Source: Tieghemiomyces parasiticus
Lineage: Eukaryota > Kickxellomycota > Dimargaritomycetes > Dimargaritales > Dimargaritaceae
Direction: 5' to 3'
NCBI GenBank assembly: GCA_027575765.1
Contig: JANBPT010000202.1
Coordinates: 1 to 57,058, forward strand
Length of the DNA: 57,058 nucleotides
Every line of letters begins with the position of its first letter. Within the stretch, counting starts at the first letter, position 1. Under the pieces are notes generated by a model, which did not search any database, was not told the DNA's origin, and was given only the letters and a program-made list of their open reading frames with translations. Of this stretch, positions 9,302-20,898 are shown piece after piece. The translations under genes were made by a program, and so were the position numbers.

Positions 9302-12006
9302 ATGGACGTCGACTCGCCCCAGGCCTCTGCGCCCAATGGTAACCTATCAAGTGAGTTGTGTACTGCTGACCCTTCTACCCGATCCCCCTCGTGTACAGGT
9401 TTGTACCCGAAGTCATGCCCCAGACCTCCGCTGCCTACCAATTAACATGTGTCTTACTATGTTCTATCACCCACCCGCAGTCCTCGCCCGCGTCCACGAC
9501 GCGCGCAACACCAACGGCCTTCGGCAGCAGGACTACACCCGCTACCGGTATGTAACTTAAGCCGCCTTCAATTGTCCACCTGGCCCCTTAGCCACCGCAG
9601 CCGTACTAGACCACACCCTAATACTAACTAATACACTGCCACACTATGCCCTCCTCCCCGCACCCGCTATGGTACACGGCACCAGCCATTTCTGCTCTCG
9701 GGAGTTACAAAAGCTACGCAAGGCTCTTCACCTGACCCAGCGGACTGGCAAGAAGTACACCGCCAAGATCTACACCGCGGACCAGGTCCGCGCGGATGAC
9801 AGGTGAGCTACGATCATGCTTCGGCGGAAGCCCTTGTCAATTTGGCCCATCACCCGCTACATCGGGCCTAAATAGCCCAAGCCGCCTCTAACCACACCCT
9901 TGGCCTGCCAACCTTGCCCTTTAATTTACCAGGTGCCTATTGCTTCCCCTGCTAGAGGCCGAGCGAGCCTGGGCCTATTCACAGGAGTTAAAGGAGGCCA
10001 GTGCTTCCTCTGGCGAACCTGGCCAGCGCTACCACCACACTCGGCGTCTCCGCAAGGCGCTTCAGTACGCGCGTGAGCTTCTTGATCTGACGACTTTACG
10101 CCTGGCTACCCGGCAGGTCCGCCTTGAGACCTACGCCTACCTGCTTTTGCTCAACTCCCAGCTCCTTGTTAGCCAGGGTGAATGGAGTCCGGCGCTCGCT
10201 ATCCTCGCGGCCGCCCGCCACGTCCTCATTACCCTGGGCCAGTCCCCTAACCACGGGTTTGCTAGCGTCTGCCACAGCCTGGTCGAGGAATTGGACCCCC
10301 AGATCCGGTACTGTGCGTACAAATTGCGTTTGCCAGCCACTACCGGTGACTGGGGTCAGTTCGCACGGGATTATCTCGTGGAGCATGAGGCGGACGTATG
10401 GTGCACGGTAGACGAACATTGTCTGGCCGAGAGGCCGTCGGTCGAGGCCAAGGAAGCCCCCGAGAAGGTTGCAATCAGCTTCCCTGAGGTAGACCGGAAA
10501 GCCGCCACCAGTCAGGACCTTCGCCGACTGCTGACGGTCGAGGACACGGCCGATTCCAATATTCCGGGGGATGTTCAGCCGGCAATCGTCTGGAACGGAC
10601 TGCGGGCCACCCTGGCCTCCGCTGAGACAGGCCAGGCTTTCGATGCAGCCATCGCAAGCACCAAGCAGACCCTAGCTGCCAATGGCCACACGGCCATGGA
10701 TACCGACGGCCCCAGCACGCCTCGGCCGCTCTCCGTCCTGACCGCCCTGATTTTTCTGACCCGCGATTTCCCGCAGGCCGCCCCTGCCGATAGCTGGGCC
10801 ACCCTCGTTAAGACTTGGAGCACCTGCGTGCGCCGCTGTCACCAGGATGTCCAGCTGGTCGAAACGGCCGGCCGTAAGGTCCAGTCGCAGGTTGTTGATC
10901 AGCGTCTCACCGACGCCCAATTCACCCACGACGTTGCCGTGTACTATCGCCGGGTCGCCCAGGTCTATTTTGCCCTCTGCCAGCTGCGCACCAGTGTCTA
11001 CGCAGCCCAACGCGACGGGGAGTCTGAATCGTCGTCACCGTCTGCTATTAACGACAAGGTACGCGCCATCGACGACCCGAACCGTTCCCTCAAGTGCCGT
11101 AACTCCGCCCTGGCCGACATGGTCGTCCTCTACGACCAGTGCCTGGCTCACCTTGACGCTGTCCTTCAACTGAGTGCCGTGACCGTCTGCGAACCCCTGG
11201 CTACCAACGTCAAGGTGGCCTCGCTCAGCCTCCGCGCGCAGCGCACCACCCTTGTGGCCTACTCATACGATAACGCTAGGGCGCACCCGCAAGCTGTCGT
11301 CCTCTACGACCGCGCCCTGGCCTACCTCACCCAGTGCAAGGCCCTGACGGCGGCTTGTCAACGGGGCGGGGATGCCGCCAATGCTATCCTTCTTGGGTTC
11401 AACGGCCTCACCCTGCACAACGTGCCGACACCCGAGGCCACTCCGAAATCGCTCTCGGAGCCGGCGGTCAACGGCGGCCAGTCCGGGGCAGGGAACTCGT
11501 TGGGCCAGATCCTGAACGGCTCCTTACCCCAGCTCGAATCGTTCGTGAACGGCCGAAAGGTCCGCGCCCAGGCTGCCTGGAGTCTCGCCGGTTCGGCTAC
11601 GACCGCCGCCGCCACTGGTTCGGACGACACCACGACCGACCAGCACTTGGCTAACCTCATGGCCCAGTCCCTGTCGCTTCACGGCTCCACCGCCCTTGCA
11701 TCAGGTTCTGCTAACTGTACGGTCCACGCTTCTCTCTTGAGCCACCCCGAGGAGGGAGTGGCGATGTGTACGGTCCCGGTTGCCTTCACCGGCCACTCCC
11801 ACGAGGAGCATGGCGTTGGCGCCGTCGTGCCCCGCTTGATTGACCTCCCACCCACTTTCCAGCCCCTGGCTAATAAGCCCATGTTCTTCGATCTCGCCGG
11901 TAGCTTGATTGACGTCCCCATGGACATCGTCCAGAAGCGCGCTGGTAAGGAGGATGGCGTGTTGGGCGGTATCAAGGGCCTCCTAGGTAACATCTGGGGT
12001 CGCTAG
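9302..12006 (+). CDS. SRP68: Signal recognition particle subunit SRP68
   Basis: SRP68 forms a heterodimer with SRP72 on the SRP RNA and supports co-translational targeting to the ER. Exons are 9302-9350, 9481-9547, 9686-9802 and 9933-12006 (768 aa). Introns are 130-138 nt with gtgagt, gtatgt and gtgagc donors, and the frame is kept throughout. The N-terminal RNA-binding region shows the family pattern: NGLRQQDYTRYRHFCSREL, then LRKAL, then LLLPLLEAERAWAY and RRLRKALQYAREL. The middle is helical and TPR-like. The last 60 residues (LIDLPPTFQPLANKPMFFDL, then GIKGLLGNIWGR) match the conserved SRP68 C-terminus that binds SRP72. Length is slightly above the usual 550-650 because of Ala/Ser/Thr-rich linkers near residues 540-600. 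The gene converges on the RGS receptor gene with only 232 bp between stop codons. Confidence 0.93.
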
Positions 12007-12238
12007 TCAAGCTCAATGCTCACTTCAGCTTGTTTGTTTTGTTTTGCTTATTGATTTGTTCAGATCACCTTGGCAACCCATTATTATTTTTCCTTCTGAT
12101 GAAATTGGGTCGCCATTGTTGTTTTTTTGGTTTCATTTTCCTGAATCTCTCCTTACAAGTGTTCAGTTATATTTTAAAGGGGCATTCATAAATACAATTA
12201 TCTCGAGAGTAACGGGTGAAGGGGGTGTTGATGGCACT

Positions 12239-14707
12239 TCACCCACAGTAACCCTCAAACCCTCCATCCGCTTTGAATCGACCTAGCATATCCGACACCA
12301 ACAAATCCACGACAGCATCCTTGGCCGCGTCAAACACGCCAACGGTAAAACTGTGGGTCTGGGCGACGCGGTCCTGGATCAGACGCTTCTTGGTGTGGTC
12401 AATGTTAATCTCGAACAGCGAGCGGCTGGTAAAGTACTTGCGGTAGAACTGACGGTAGTACTTTTGGAGCTCAACCGGGGCCGGGTCGTTCGGTGAGCCG
12501 CAGGTCCAAACATCGCGGAGGGAGGCTGGGTAGGGCATGATGGTCACCAAAGTGGCCCAATGGGCTCGTTCCGGGTTGGTTGGGGACAAATGGCCCGCAG
12601 CGAAACAGGTAGGGAAGACAGTGGTGGTGGTGGCGGTAGGTCGACCGCTGACAAGCGCAGATGTTGGTGAGGATGCAGCCCCAGCGACGGCTGGCCCGAC
12701 CGGGCTACCAGGATAATGTCCGCCAATAGCTTGAGCTGGCACCGCCTGGTTGGCGGAAGGCCGACGGGCACCGTAGTTCCCCACTATGTCATCATAGACA
12801 TGGGCTGAGGTTTGCGGCGGCGATGGGTCTGGTCCTCCATCCCCCCTTTCCAAGGCACCTCCGTGGTACTCCTCGGGTTCTACAAATGGCGCCACCTCCC
12901 ACCGTTCCGCAGCAGCAGTAGACCGGCCTTCCCGACGTGCAACCAAGAAGTCCGCTACAAAACGTATTCGTCCCGAGCTGTGATGGTGACGGTGTTGCCG
13001 CTGTCGGTCTGATCCCTGTGCGGAGGTGACTGTAAGGTTGGACGTAGAGCCACAGGGTAAGTGGGCGATGGTGGTAAAACTACGCCCGCTGGGTTGATAT
13101 TGATGGCCACGTCGGTGAGGAATCCCGGATATAGCAGTGGCAGTGAGGTTGTGGGCAGCGATACGAGGTCCCGGCTCGCTTCCCCGGTGTTGTTCGGGGG
13201 CGTCCTGACGGCGAATGGGGAAAGGATCTTCATTCGATGGATCGGGACGGCCGCCGCGGTCACTACCTTGTCCTAAAGGGGATGGGCCCGGGCGGTTGTC
13301 GAGGCCATCCGGCGATGAAAGAAGCAAGGCTATTGGGGTGGAGACCCCGCGTCGGTGGCTGGTTAAGGGATCCCGGTCGCTCGTATCTCGGCTATGCCTG
13401 GGTAAGGTTGGCGGGATATATTCGCCTAAAATGCTACTCCCTTGCAAATCGCAGTCAACGGCAGTGGATGCGACGGGGTCAGCAAAACGGTGGAGGCGTA
13501 CTTTGAGTCTCTGGTAATCCATCAAAAAGGACGGTAGCTCGCCACAGAAATGGTCGCTGCAAAACTGCACGAACGTGAACCACCGTTCCGGATCAGCCAG
13601 GAGCTGATACAGCGTGGTGGGGGTGACGGGTAAGTCAACGACCTGGCAACGTTCTCGGTGGCGCTCACGGTGATGTTTGACGAGAGGTATAACAACGAAA
13701 ATAACTATGTACCACACGCACCGGAAAGTGTTCAGCACAAACTGAACCACTATGTAGCCCCAACTGTATAACTTGAGGTTGAATAGGATGCGGTATGCGA
13801 TCTCGACGACCGTGATGACGATCCAAAAGAGCAGCAGTTCCTGACGGATGGCAAATCCGTCTTGGAGGGGCCGGAGGTAATACAGAATCAAGGGATATAC
13901 CACCAAAAACTCCACTCCGACCACCACCGTGTTGTAAATGGCCAGCCAGCTCCTCGAGCATAAGGGCCGCTGCCGGTTTAGGTCGCCCTCATTCGTAGTG
14001 CTAATAAAGACGGCGTAGAGGGCACCCGAGTAGACGGCAAGGACGAGCACGGCGGTGAGGAGCTTGAGACGGAGAGACCGGTGACTGACGAGATACCATG
14101 GACGCTGGTTTGTGTGCCGCCGGGCCTCGCGGATGAAGCGGGGTACAGATTGACCGGAGCGACTTTGGCGGGGGGAACCCAATGGGCCCACTCGACAGGG
14201 CCTGCTACCGGTCGGCGGGCAAGATTCTGGGAACATGGGAGCCTTGCTACCTTCGGAGGGTCGATCACCCATAGTAGTTTCGACGGCACTGAAGTCACCA
14301 TCGGGCACTTCCTGGCCCAGATCCATGTGGCGTTGGAGGGCCTGGGCGTGCTTGGCTAAAGCCCACAGTTTGCACGCGCAGAGTATAGGTACGAAGAATA
14401 CAACGTGAATCGTTAGGACATTGACCAGGATTAACAACCAACATTCCTTGTTTTCGACAAAGAAAACCATCGCGCAAGCCAGGCTGAAGATACTGGCAAC
14501 TACGCCTAGAATGGTGAGGGAGACCGAGCGGTACTGGAAGAAGGGGTCATGGCGGCCTCGATAAGCAAAGCAGACCGTGAGGGCCGCGGCGATCAAAATG
14601 ATAACGCCAATAATCGGATACACGATCGCTCGGCGGACGGTGTCGGGCGGGTACGCATCGTCAAGGTGAGTCCAATGTTGTCTTTTGAAGTGGGTCAAGG
14701 ATGCCAT
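12239..14707 (-). CDS. Seven-transmembrane protein with an RGS domain (GprK/AtRGS1-like architecture)
   Basis: Likely a plasma-membrane regulator of heterotrimeric G-protein signalling. One exon of 822 aa from the first ATG (MASLTHFKRQ). Seven hydrophobic helices occupy residues about 25-330, including IVYPIIGVIILIAAALTV, WLAIYNTVVVGVEFLVVY and CVWYIVIFVVIPLVK. The RGS domain follows in two pieces. The first half is at about 365-405 (LLADPERWFTFVQFCSDHF, ELPSFLMDYQRLK). The second half is at about 742-815 (YYRQFYRKYF, FEINIDHTKKRL, FDAAKDAVVDLLVSDMLGRF). Between them lie about 335 Ser/Pro/Gly/His-rich residues in the same open frame with no good donor/acceptor pair. Fungal GprK and plant AtRGS1 share the 7TM-RGS order. 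Whether the split RGS domain keeps GAP activity cannot be told from sequence. Confidence 0.85.
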   Translation of the reverse strand: MASLTHFKRQHWTHLDDAYPPDTVRRAIVYPIIGVIILIAAALTVCFAYRGRHDPFFQYRSVSLTILGVVASIFSLACAMVFFVENKECWLLILVNVLTIHVVFFVPILCACKLWALAKHAQALQRHMDLGQEVPDGDFSAVETTMGDRPSEGSKAPMFPESCPPTGSRPCRVGPLGSPRQSRSGQSVPRFIREARRHTNQRPWYLVSHRSLRLKLLTAVLVLAVYSGALYAVFISTTNEGDLNRQRPLCSRSWLAIYNTVVVGVEFLVVYPLILYYLRPLQDGFAIRQELLLFWIVITVVEIAYRILFNLKLYSWGYIVVQFVLNTFRCVWYIVIFVVIPLVKHHRERHRERCQVVDLPVTPTTLYQLLADPERWFTFVQFCSDHFCGELPSFLMDYQRLKVRLHRFADPVASTAVDCDLQGSSILGEYIPPTLPRHSRDTSDRDPLTSHRRGVSTPIALLLSSPDGLDNRPGPSPLGQGSDRGGRPDPSNEDPFPIRRQDAPEQHRGSEPGPRIAAHNLTATAISGIPHRRGHQYQPSGRSFTTIAHLPCGSTSNLTVTSAQGSDRQRQHRHHHSSGRIRFVADFLVARREGRSTAAAERWEVAPFVEPEEYHGGALERGDGGPDPSPPQTSAHVYDDIVGNYGARRPSANQAVPAQAIGGHYPGSPVGPAVAGAASSPTSALVSGRPTATTTTVFPTCFAAGHLSPTNPERAHWATLVTIMPYPASLRDVWTCGSPNDPAPVELQKYYRQFYRKYFTSRSLFEINIDHTKKRLIQDRVAQTHSFTVGVFDAAKDAVVDLLVSDMLGRFKADGGFEGYCG

Positions 14708-15981
14708 AACTGGAGTGGCCACGGGGTGCAGTGGGGTAGAGCATGTACAACGGCTATCAAGGGACGGGGACAAGTCGCGGGAGTAGAACTACGGAAGGTA
14801 AATTTGGACGAATCGTCTTGCTAAAATCGGAAGGCCAAGCGGCCGCCGTCCGGAGAGGCGTTTAAATGAAGCGCCGCCGAATATTAATGGGTAGAGAGAG
14901 CGCCGGCCTTATTGTGGGTTAAAGCGGTAGAGGCTCTTGTGGGCACCCGAGTGGGCTAGCGATTAAGAGAGGGAGCCGGGTTTACGATCATGACTCGGCT
15001 ACGCACTCACATTCCGGCATCACAGGGGTGGGGCTGGTGTGGGTGCGCTTACAGAGCAAGTGGACAGGGCGAGGGCTGACTCTAGACGCTATGAAAGTTG
15101 GTTGGCCGAGGTCTCGACCCTTTGACTAGGCGGCAGAAATTAGGCACAACGTGGTGTTGAAGTTGAGATAAAGGAATGGTAGTAGACTTTCACCGGTGAG
15201 CACACGCGCGCGCGCATGACAGGTAGGCTGGATAAACCTCGGATAGTTTACCAGTTACGTGGTGGGCGGCTGTAGGATATGGCGCCGTAGGTTGGGCGAG
15301 TCTAAATTGTTCCGCCTCTAGCAACATAGGTATGAGAGTGGGACGACGGGGATGACAAAATCAACGAGTGGATTGGTGAGAGTCCGTAGAGTGAGTTATT
15401 CGAAATGGAAACGATTGAATTAAATGGTGTTACATAGGTGGGGGAAGGTGGTTGAAATGTGAGAGGTAAGATGGACTGATACACCAACCTAAAGGACAAA
15501 ACTGTTACCTGTAAAAGTACAGTCCTGGAAGTGACGGCGATCATAGTTAATAGTGGGGGGGGGGGTTTCTGGGTCATGAACCCATACAATGTAATGTGGT
15601 ACCTGACGGAGTGCAGTGTTTCCGCCGAAAACCCTTGTGAAACCGTATCGGAAGAGTAGTAAAGCCAGGAGGAGACCAATCCAGTTCTTCTTGATCGTGG
15701 AGCTGGGAAATTCTGATCAATTCTTGACTGGAACCGCCGTAAGGTATGACGAAATAGAGCGAGACCTCACTGAAACATAGTATGGCGTGGTTAGTATACC
15801 GATGGGGAAACGCAAATAGGTACGAACGTCTCTGAGGATTAAGAATCACCGGGCATTTATTAAAATGGCGACCGGGGAGGTCTGGACGGTGAACCGCGGG
15901 TCCACGGTGAAGGTGGGGCTCTGTAAATGACGGGGTGACAGCCGGCGGTGACGGATCCGAAGACAAAATGAACGACGTGCT
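14708..15981. other. Intergenic region between RGS receptor and eIF4E2-like genes
   Basis: About 1.27 kb lie between the RGS receptor start (-) and the eIF4E2-like stop (-). Short frames near 15300-15960 look random. Simple sequence includes a short alternating CACGCGCGCGC tract near 15200 and a run of ten G near 15550. No RNA gene was recognised. Confidence 0.45.
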
Positions 15982-17803
15982 CTATTTATATACATCGGTG
16001 TTGCGGAAGCTGGAGTTATCCTTCATCGAGTCGTTATGAGCCTTATACTCCATGATGGTGTCCGCCGGCAAGTTAAGTACGCGTTTAACCGTGTCCCTGG
16101 AAGGTGAGGCAAAGAGATGGGAAATCAAGGCAAGTGAGTGATAAATTGGGCAGGAAGGAGGGGGGAAGGTTAGGGCCTGACTCCATAGCTCGATTCGTAA
16201 TGGGTACATTGCCATTACCGCTTTGCATTATAGTACAATTAGTCTCGTTGGCCGCCCTGTGCTTACCTAATGCGTAGGTTGATCCGACCGTCTTGGGCGG
16301 AGCTATTCCAGAGCGAGAGAATATCTTCCGAGTTACGGATGGACAGCACGAGGCCGCAAATATCGTTCCCCACGTCGAATTGGTCGCCAATGACGGCCAG
16401 TACCTATGGGATAGTGCGAAACAGCGAGTTGAACGGGAAAATGGGAAGGTTAGAGGCAAACACTGGACCAATTCGGCAGGAATGCAGAAGGCTAACCGCG
16501 GCATCACGGCTTGGTAAGGGCAACAATTAGGGTACTTACGATGCTTTCCCAGTAGCGGGACGCGATTCCTTTCTTAAGGCGCACGATCCACTTGCCGCCG
16601 TTCTTGTTGGCCTCATCCTGGCAGTCAAGGAGTTAACAGTGGATAAATTAAACGGATACAAATAGCTTAGCACCAGAACCATGACCAGGGGCAGAGTGTG
16701 AGGGCGAATAGAGACTGAGCAGCAATAGCGCACTCGCGAGGCGGTACTTACCTCCCAAACGGGCCGGACTCCCTGCTTAAATAGGTGGTAGTCGGAGATG
16801 GTGGGCAGCTCGTGCGGGCGCCGGAGGTGGCAGTAGACCGCCCAGAAGTTCTCTATCTATAAGGTGGAAGAAGGTGGGGATTATAACATGCAATGAGGGT
16901 GGCTCTGTTAGCTCGAGCTATTTAGGAGCGGGGTTTCGGGCCCCTTCGAAAGGTACAGGGCTAGGAATTGGCACTTACCGAAGAAAATGACGCAATCTTC
17001 TTCATGGCGCTCTCGTAGTTGGTGATCTTTTGGCCCGGGGCACGGTGCATGAACCAGAACACCCAGGTAAACTGGAGCGGATGAATTTCAGTACCGGCGC
17101 CAGACTTGGCACTGGCGAGCGGGAGTAAGTTTACGTGGGAGAGCGACTTGTTTCGGGCCAGGACACCAGGGGTGCCAGACCCGCTGCCGTCGCGAAAATG
17201 GTGACCAGCGGCCCCACCACCTCCGGCGGAAGCATTAGCGGTGTATCCGCCGCCGCTAACGCCGCTGGCCCCGCCCACAGCGGCGGACGATCCCGCCAAA
17301 ACCCCCGATCCCGTCATGGCGTGAATGTTGGTCGACGACCCGTGACGGGGCAGGGTGGGTGGACCGGTGGTGCTGTTCAGCCCCGCCGCCGGAGTGCCAG
17401 TGCTGGTCGAGGCTGAGTTGCTCGATGCCGAAGGAGCACCCGGCGAGGGCTTCTTTAACTTGGTTAAGGTTGGGGTGGACGCTTTACGCTGGAGCTGGAT
17501 CAACTTCGAGCTGGATAGAGGTATGGAAAAGGGGAAGTACAATCAGCAGGGCGGGCGGGGGTAGGGGCAGGGGTGCAGTATGGGGTCAGTGACGGGCGGG
17601 CGGCGTTACAAGCCGGAGGCGACATTTCGGCGGCCGGGTAGAGATACATTAGCGGTGATATTGGCAAAGCGGGCGAATGTGCTACATGTACTATCGAGCA
17701 AATGGCAACGTCGCACCGGGACTTACGATTTACGCTGGCTAGCCCCCGATGACTGCGCGTTGCTGTACGACGCCGTTGTGGTGCTGGCGGAAGTAGAGTC
17801 CAT
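15982..17803 (-). CDS. eIF4E class II (4EHP/eIF4E2-like) mRNA cap-binding protein
   Basis: Binds the 5' cap; in animals 4EHP represses translation because it does not bind eIF4G effectively. Six exons: 17803-17727, 17510-16979, 16856-16752, 16617-16540, 16403-16267 and 16096-15982 (347 aa). Donors are gtaagt or gtaagc, and all junctions keep frame. Residues 1-168 are a Ser/Gly/Ala-rich extension. The core starts at HPLQFTWVFW (H169) and runs through ENFWAVY, a cap-stacking Trp in PVWEDEANKNGGKW (W237), LKKGIASRYWE, and ends DTVKRVLNLPADTIMEYK. The last stretch and the DEANKNGGKW block are far closer to human 4EHP than to eIF4E-1. The second cap-stacking position carries Tyr191, as in 4EHP, yet Trp175 is kept where 4EHP usually has Tyr. 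Confidence 0.92.
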
Positions 17804-19268
17804 GGGGGAATGGTGCCAAAAAGGTTAAGTAGGATAGGATCTGGTAGGGTTATAGGGCTGGATTCAGGTCAAGCCGAACGTGGATACGGTACGGGTAGTT
17901 ACAGCGGCGACACCGAGGTAGGGAGTGGAAAGTAGAGAACTAGAGGGAGGAAAACTGGGGGGGCTGGCGAATGATAAGGGGGGGGCAAGATGGCTGTCGT
18001 ATTGATGGCGAGCTGCGACGGTGTAGGTTAGTGAAAAGAGGGCGGGTCGGGAACCAGCAACCTGATAACTATATTTCAGGCTGAGATGGTCTGACAGAGG
18101 AACGGTGCGGATCGTGAAGGCTATGGCAGAAGTGACCTTTCGAGCTGAACCTGGTGGGTGCTGTGGGATTCTCGCGTCGTGCAAAATAGGGCAGATGACC
18201 AAATGAGACTGCTCTCAAAGACACTCGAAATGAAAACGGTCACGTTTGGGCTGAGTTGTGGCTAGGTAGCTAACGCCGGTTGGGTCCAGGGCAGGATACT
18301 CGTAATGCGATCCTAACGGTAGAGATGGCGCAAAATGGTAGATGGGTGCTGGGAGTGTGATGGCAGGTGAAGTGAGAGGCGGCGATCAGCCAAAATTGTA
18401 GGCACGAGTAGATGAAGCGACGACAAATGGCCTCGGACGTGCGCGAATACTGGGCGATCGTGAGTGAAGAGGATCCAACGTAGGATAGAAGGGGGCGTGG
18501 CGATGGGTGACCCCGGACGACGGGTGAGAGGCGATGAGGTTCGACGATGAAGTGGAGATGACGGTGTGGCAAACGAAGGGAGAAGGAGTGGATGACAGGT
18601 CTGCAGTGGCAATGGCGCAAGGGCTGAGTAGAGGGGCCCGTGGCTGGCAAGCGATACACACTCACGCGCACGCCCGCCTCCTCTCGCAAATTCCCACAAA
18701 CTACCGAGGCCGGGTCCGCCACGGGCAGCGCAGGGTATGGGGAGGGGAGTGACCCTGCCAGATAATAGCCCGCCAGTCCGGTAGCAACCAGGCGGGCCAT
18801 ACTTAACCTGGTTGCAACTATACCTCTCATCAGGCGGCACCTAGCCATATATTACGACATTCAGATACATAACCTAAACCCCGACCTGCCCATCGACCCC
18901 CTCCACCTCCTTGACCGCAACACGGGCTGATGTATCTTGGGCTACTGCTCAACCACCCCGGTTGAAATCAGACCCTGGCCAAAAAAAAAAAAAAAGATTT
19001 TTTCCTTAGGTCTATCATAATGTCCTGCAAACGCTGTTTCTCAGTAGCAGCCGCATTACATGCCTGCATGGATATGCGGTGGAATCCTTAGACGTCTTCA
19101 TAAAGCACTTGATAACCCTAGCTCTAAACCTCACAGCGTGACATACTAGCCAACCTGATATACTCTAGAACACTTAGGGATGAGGTGGGTATTAGTTGTC
19201 TTCACCATGTCAACTCGGGAACTATACCCACATGGACATACGAACGGGTACTCAAAGTGGACCCTGAC
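17804..19268. other. Intergenic region with a C/T-rich minus-strand leader
   Basis: The half next to the eIF4E2-like gene is pyrimidine-rich on the minus strand (17900-18840), which fits its promoter and leader. A 192-codon minus-strand frame there (18270-18848) has the random Ser/Pro/His/Arg composition such tracts give and no family signature. Near 18980 there is a run of about 15 A. No other gene is seen. Confidence 0.45.
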
Positions 19269-20756
19269 CTAGCGCTGCCCTGTCGTCCCCTCGGACAGAC
19301 CCAGGGCCCGCGCATAGTAGGCAACGTACAGCACAGACCCATCAGGGGCGACCACAAAGGGCAGATCGTTTGCAAACTCCATCCGGCTGATCTGATCGGC
19401 CCTACCACCCTGATACGGCAGCTCGGCCACAGCCTGCACCGCGCGCGCCCAACCCACCCGCTCGGCCGTCCGGTGCATTTCAGCCTTATCCAGCGTAATC
19501 TGGTCACGCATCCGGTCCACCACTGCCGTCTGCCCAAACTGCGCGCCCACCAGGAAGGCAAGGGCGCGCAGGACGACCGGGTTGAGTCGCATGTAGAGTA
19601 GTTGTGGCGGCAGTGCGGCCATGGTCCGGATAAACTCGTCCACCCGGCGGGCCTCTCCGCGCGCGGCGAACACGAGGACGGCCGAGTATGCAATGTTACG
19701 AACAAACTTGGTGGCGATGAGTTGGAGCTCGCTGCGGACAACATAGTTGGTGGCCATCTTTGGGGAGTTCGGCTCAACCCGCCCCTGCATGGCGTACCGG
19801 ACGGAGTGCGGATCTGCGAGCACCGCAGCGAGTTCTCGGTGGCCAACCGGTAAGAAGGTCTGATCGTACATTTTCTCCGTCAACAGCTGAAGTGAGGTCT
19901 CCGAGGCCAGGTACCCCACCAGGGCTGTAATATACTGGAAACAGCCGTTTGCGATGGCGAAGGCCACGTAATTGTGCTCGGTCAGTCGACCCCCGAGATC
20001 CGGGTCGTCCAAACGGTATACTCGCACCGCCACCGACAGAGCGTTTAGGTCAGATTGCCGCTTGGTGATCCACTCGTTAACGTAACGACGTATATTATCA
20101 GACAGGAGGTTGTTATAAGAAGCTGTGAGTTCATAGCGAGGTGGCGGGCTATTGCCACGGCGAACGGCAAGGGGGTCAAACAGGGTCACGCCGTAGGCGG
20201 AGAGTTTAGGCACATGAGTGCTCTGATAGATACTGCTGCGGAAAAATGGGCCTATTTCGGTCCATATGCCCTGGAACGCGAGGCGAGCGCGGGCTTGGCG
20301 TTCTGTGTTATGTTCGCCTGCCAAAGACCCGGCAGCGATCGCCAATCTCAGGTGCTCCGGTGGATGGCCCTCGAATGGGATATTAATGTAGTCAGCAATG
20401 TGTCGACCGTGAGCTTCAATGGCCTGGGTTGCAGTCCGCAAAAGATAGTAAAAATGAGACATTAGTTGTTTTTTACGTGGGTAAGAAGATTAGCCAGTGG
20501 ATAATTTCCGACGTAAGCGAAGGCCAATTTTGGATAATCCTACCTGGATGTTGTGCTGGCGGACTGAATGTGCAAGGGCTGAATTCACTGTACGATGTGC
20601 CAAACGGTACTGCTCGGCTTGGTTCCGAGGCAGTTGTTCATCAATAAGCTGGTGAATTTCCGCCGGCAGGCTCGTCAAGTGGGTGGCTACGACGGCGACG
20701 GGGAACCACGTAGCAGCCAAGACTGCCAAACATCCGACAGTTATTGTTAACTTCAT
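19269..20756 (-). CDS. Predicted secreted protein with an F-box-like motif, family unknown
   Basis: Exons are 20756-20544 and 20423-19269 (455 aa), joined in phase 0 across a 120-nt intron (gtagga/cag). A signal peptide is clear: MKLTITVGCLAVLAATWFPV, with cleavage likely near residue 25. It is directly followed by SLPAEIHQLIDEQLP and YRLAHRTVNSALAHS, which has the LPxEI-x3-I-x3-LP / hydrophobic spacing of an F-box. The remaining 380 residues are helix-rich, with no further domain that I recognise. F-box proteins normally act in the cytosol or nucleus in SCF ligases, so the combination is odd. It may be a host-directed effector, or the motif may be coincidental. A TATA-like element sits 135 bp upstream. 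Codon use resembles the flanking genes. Confidence 0.72.
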
Positions 20757-20885
20757 TGGAGATATGGTTGAATTAGTTAATCCAGGTAGAGTGATGAGAA
20801 TCGTGAAATGGGTGCCACCTAGTAGTAACGAAGATGCTAGCCGTTGAATAATGCAAATACCCAATTGCGTACCTTCCACCCGACC

Positions 20886-20898
20886 CTCTTTTATGCGG
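20886..20898 (-). promoter_or_regulatory. TATA-like element of the secreted F-box-like gene
   Basis: The minus strand reads CCGCATAAAAGAG about 135 bp before the start codon. Similar elements lie at comparable distances from the other three secreted-protein genes in the window. Confidence 0.4.

Noticed and set aside
17461..17542. Starting the eIF4E2-like protein at the ATG at 17542 (MYFPFSIPL)
   Set aside because: That sequence is a polypyrimidine tract ending in ctatccag, an acceptor. A separate first exon at 17803-17727 with a good ATG and gtaagt donor joins in frame.
18270..18848. Minus-strand 192-codon frame upstream of the eIF4E2-like gene
   Set aside because: Random Ser/Pro/His/Arg-rich translation from a pyrimidine-rich tract, overlapping two other equally open frames; more likely promoter or leader.
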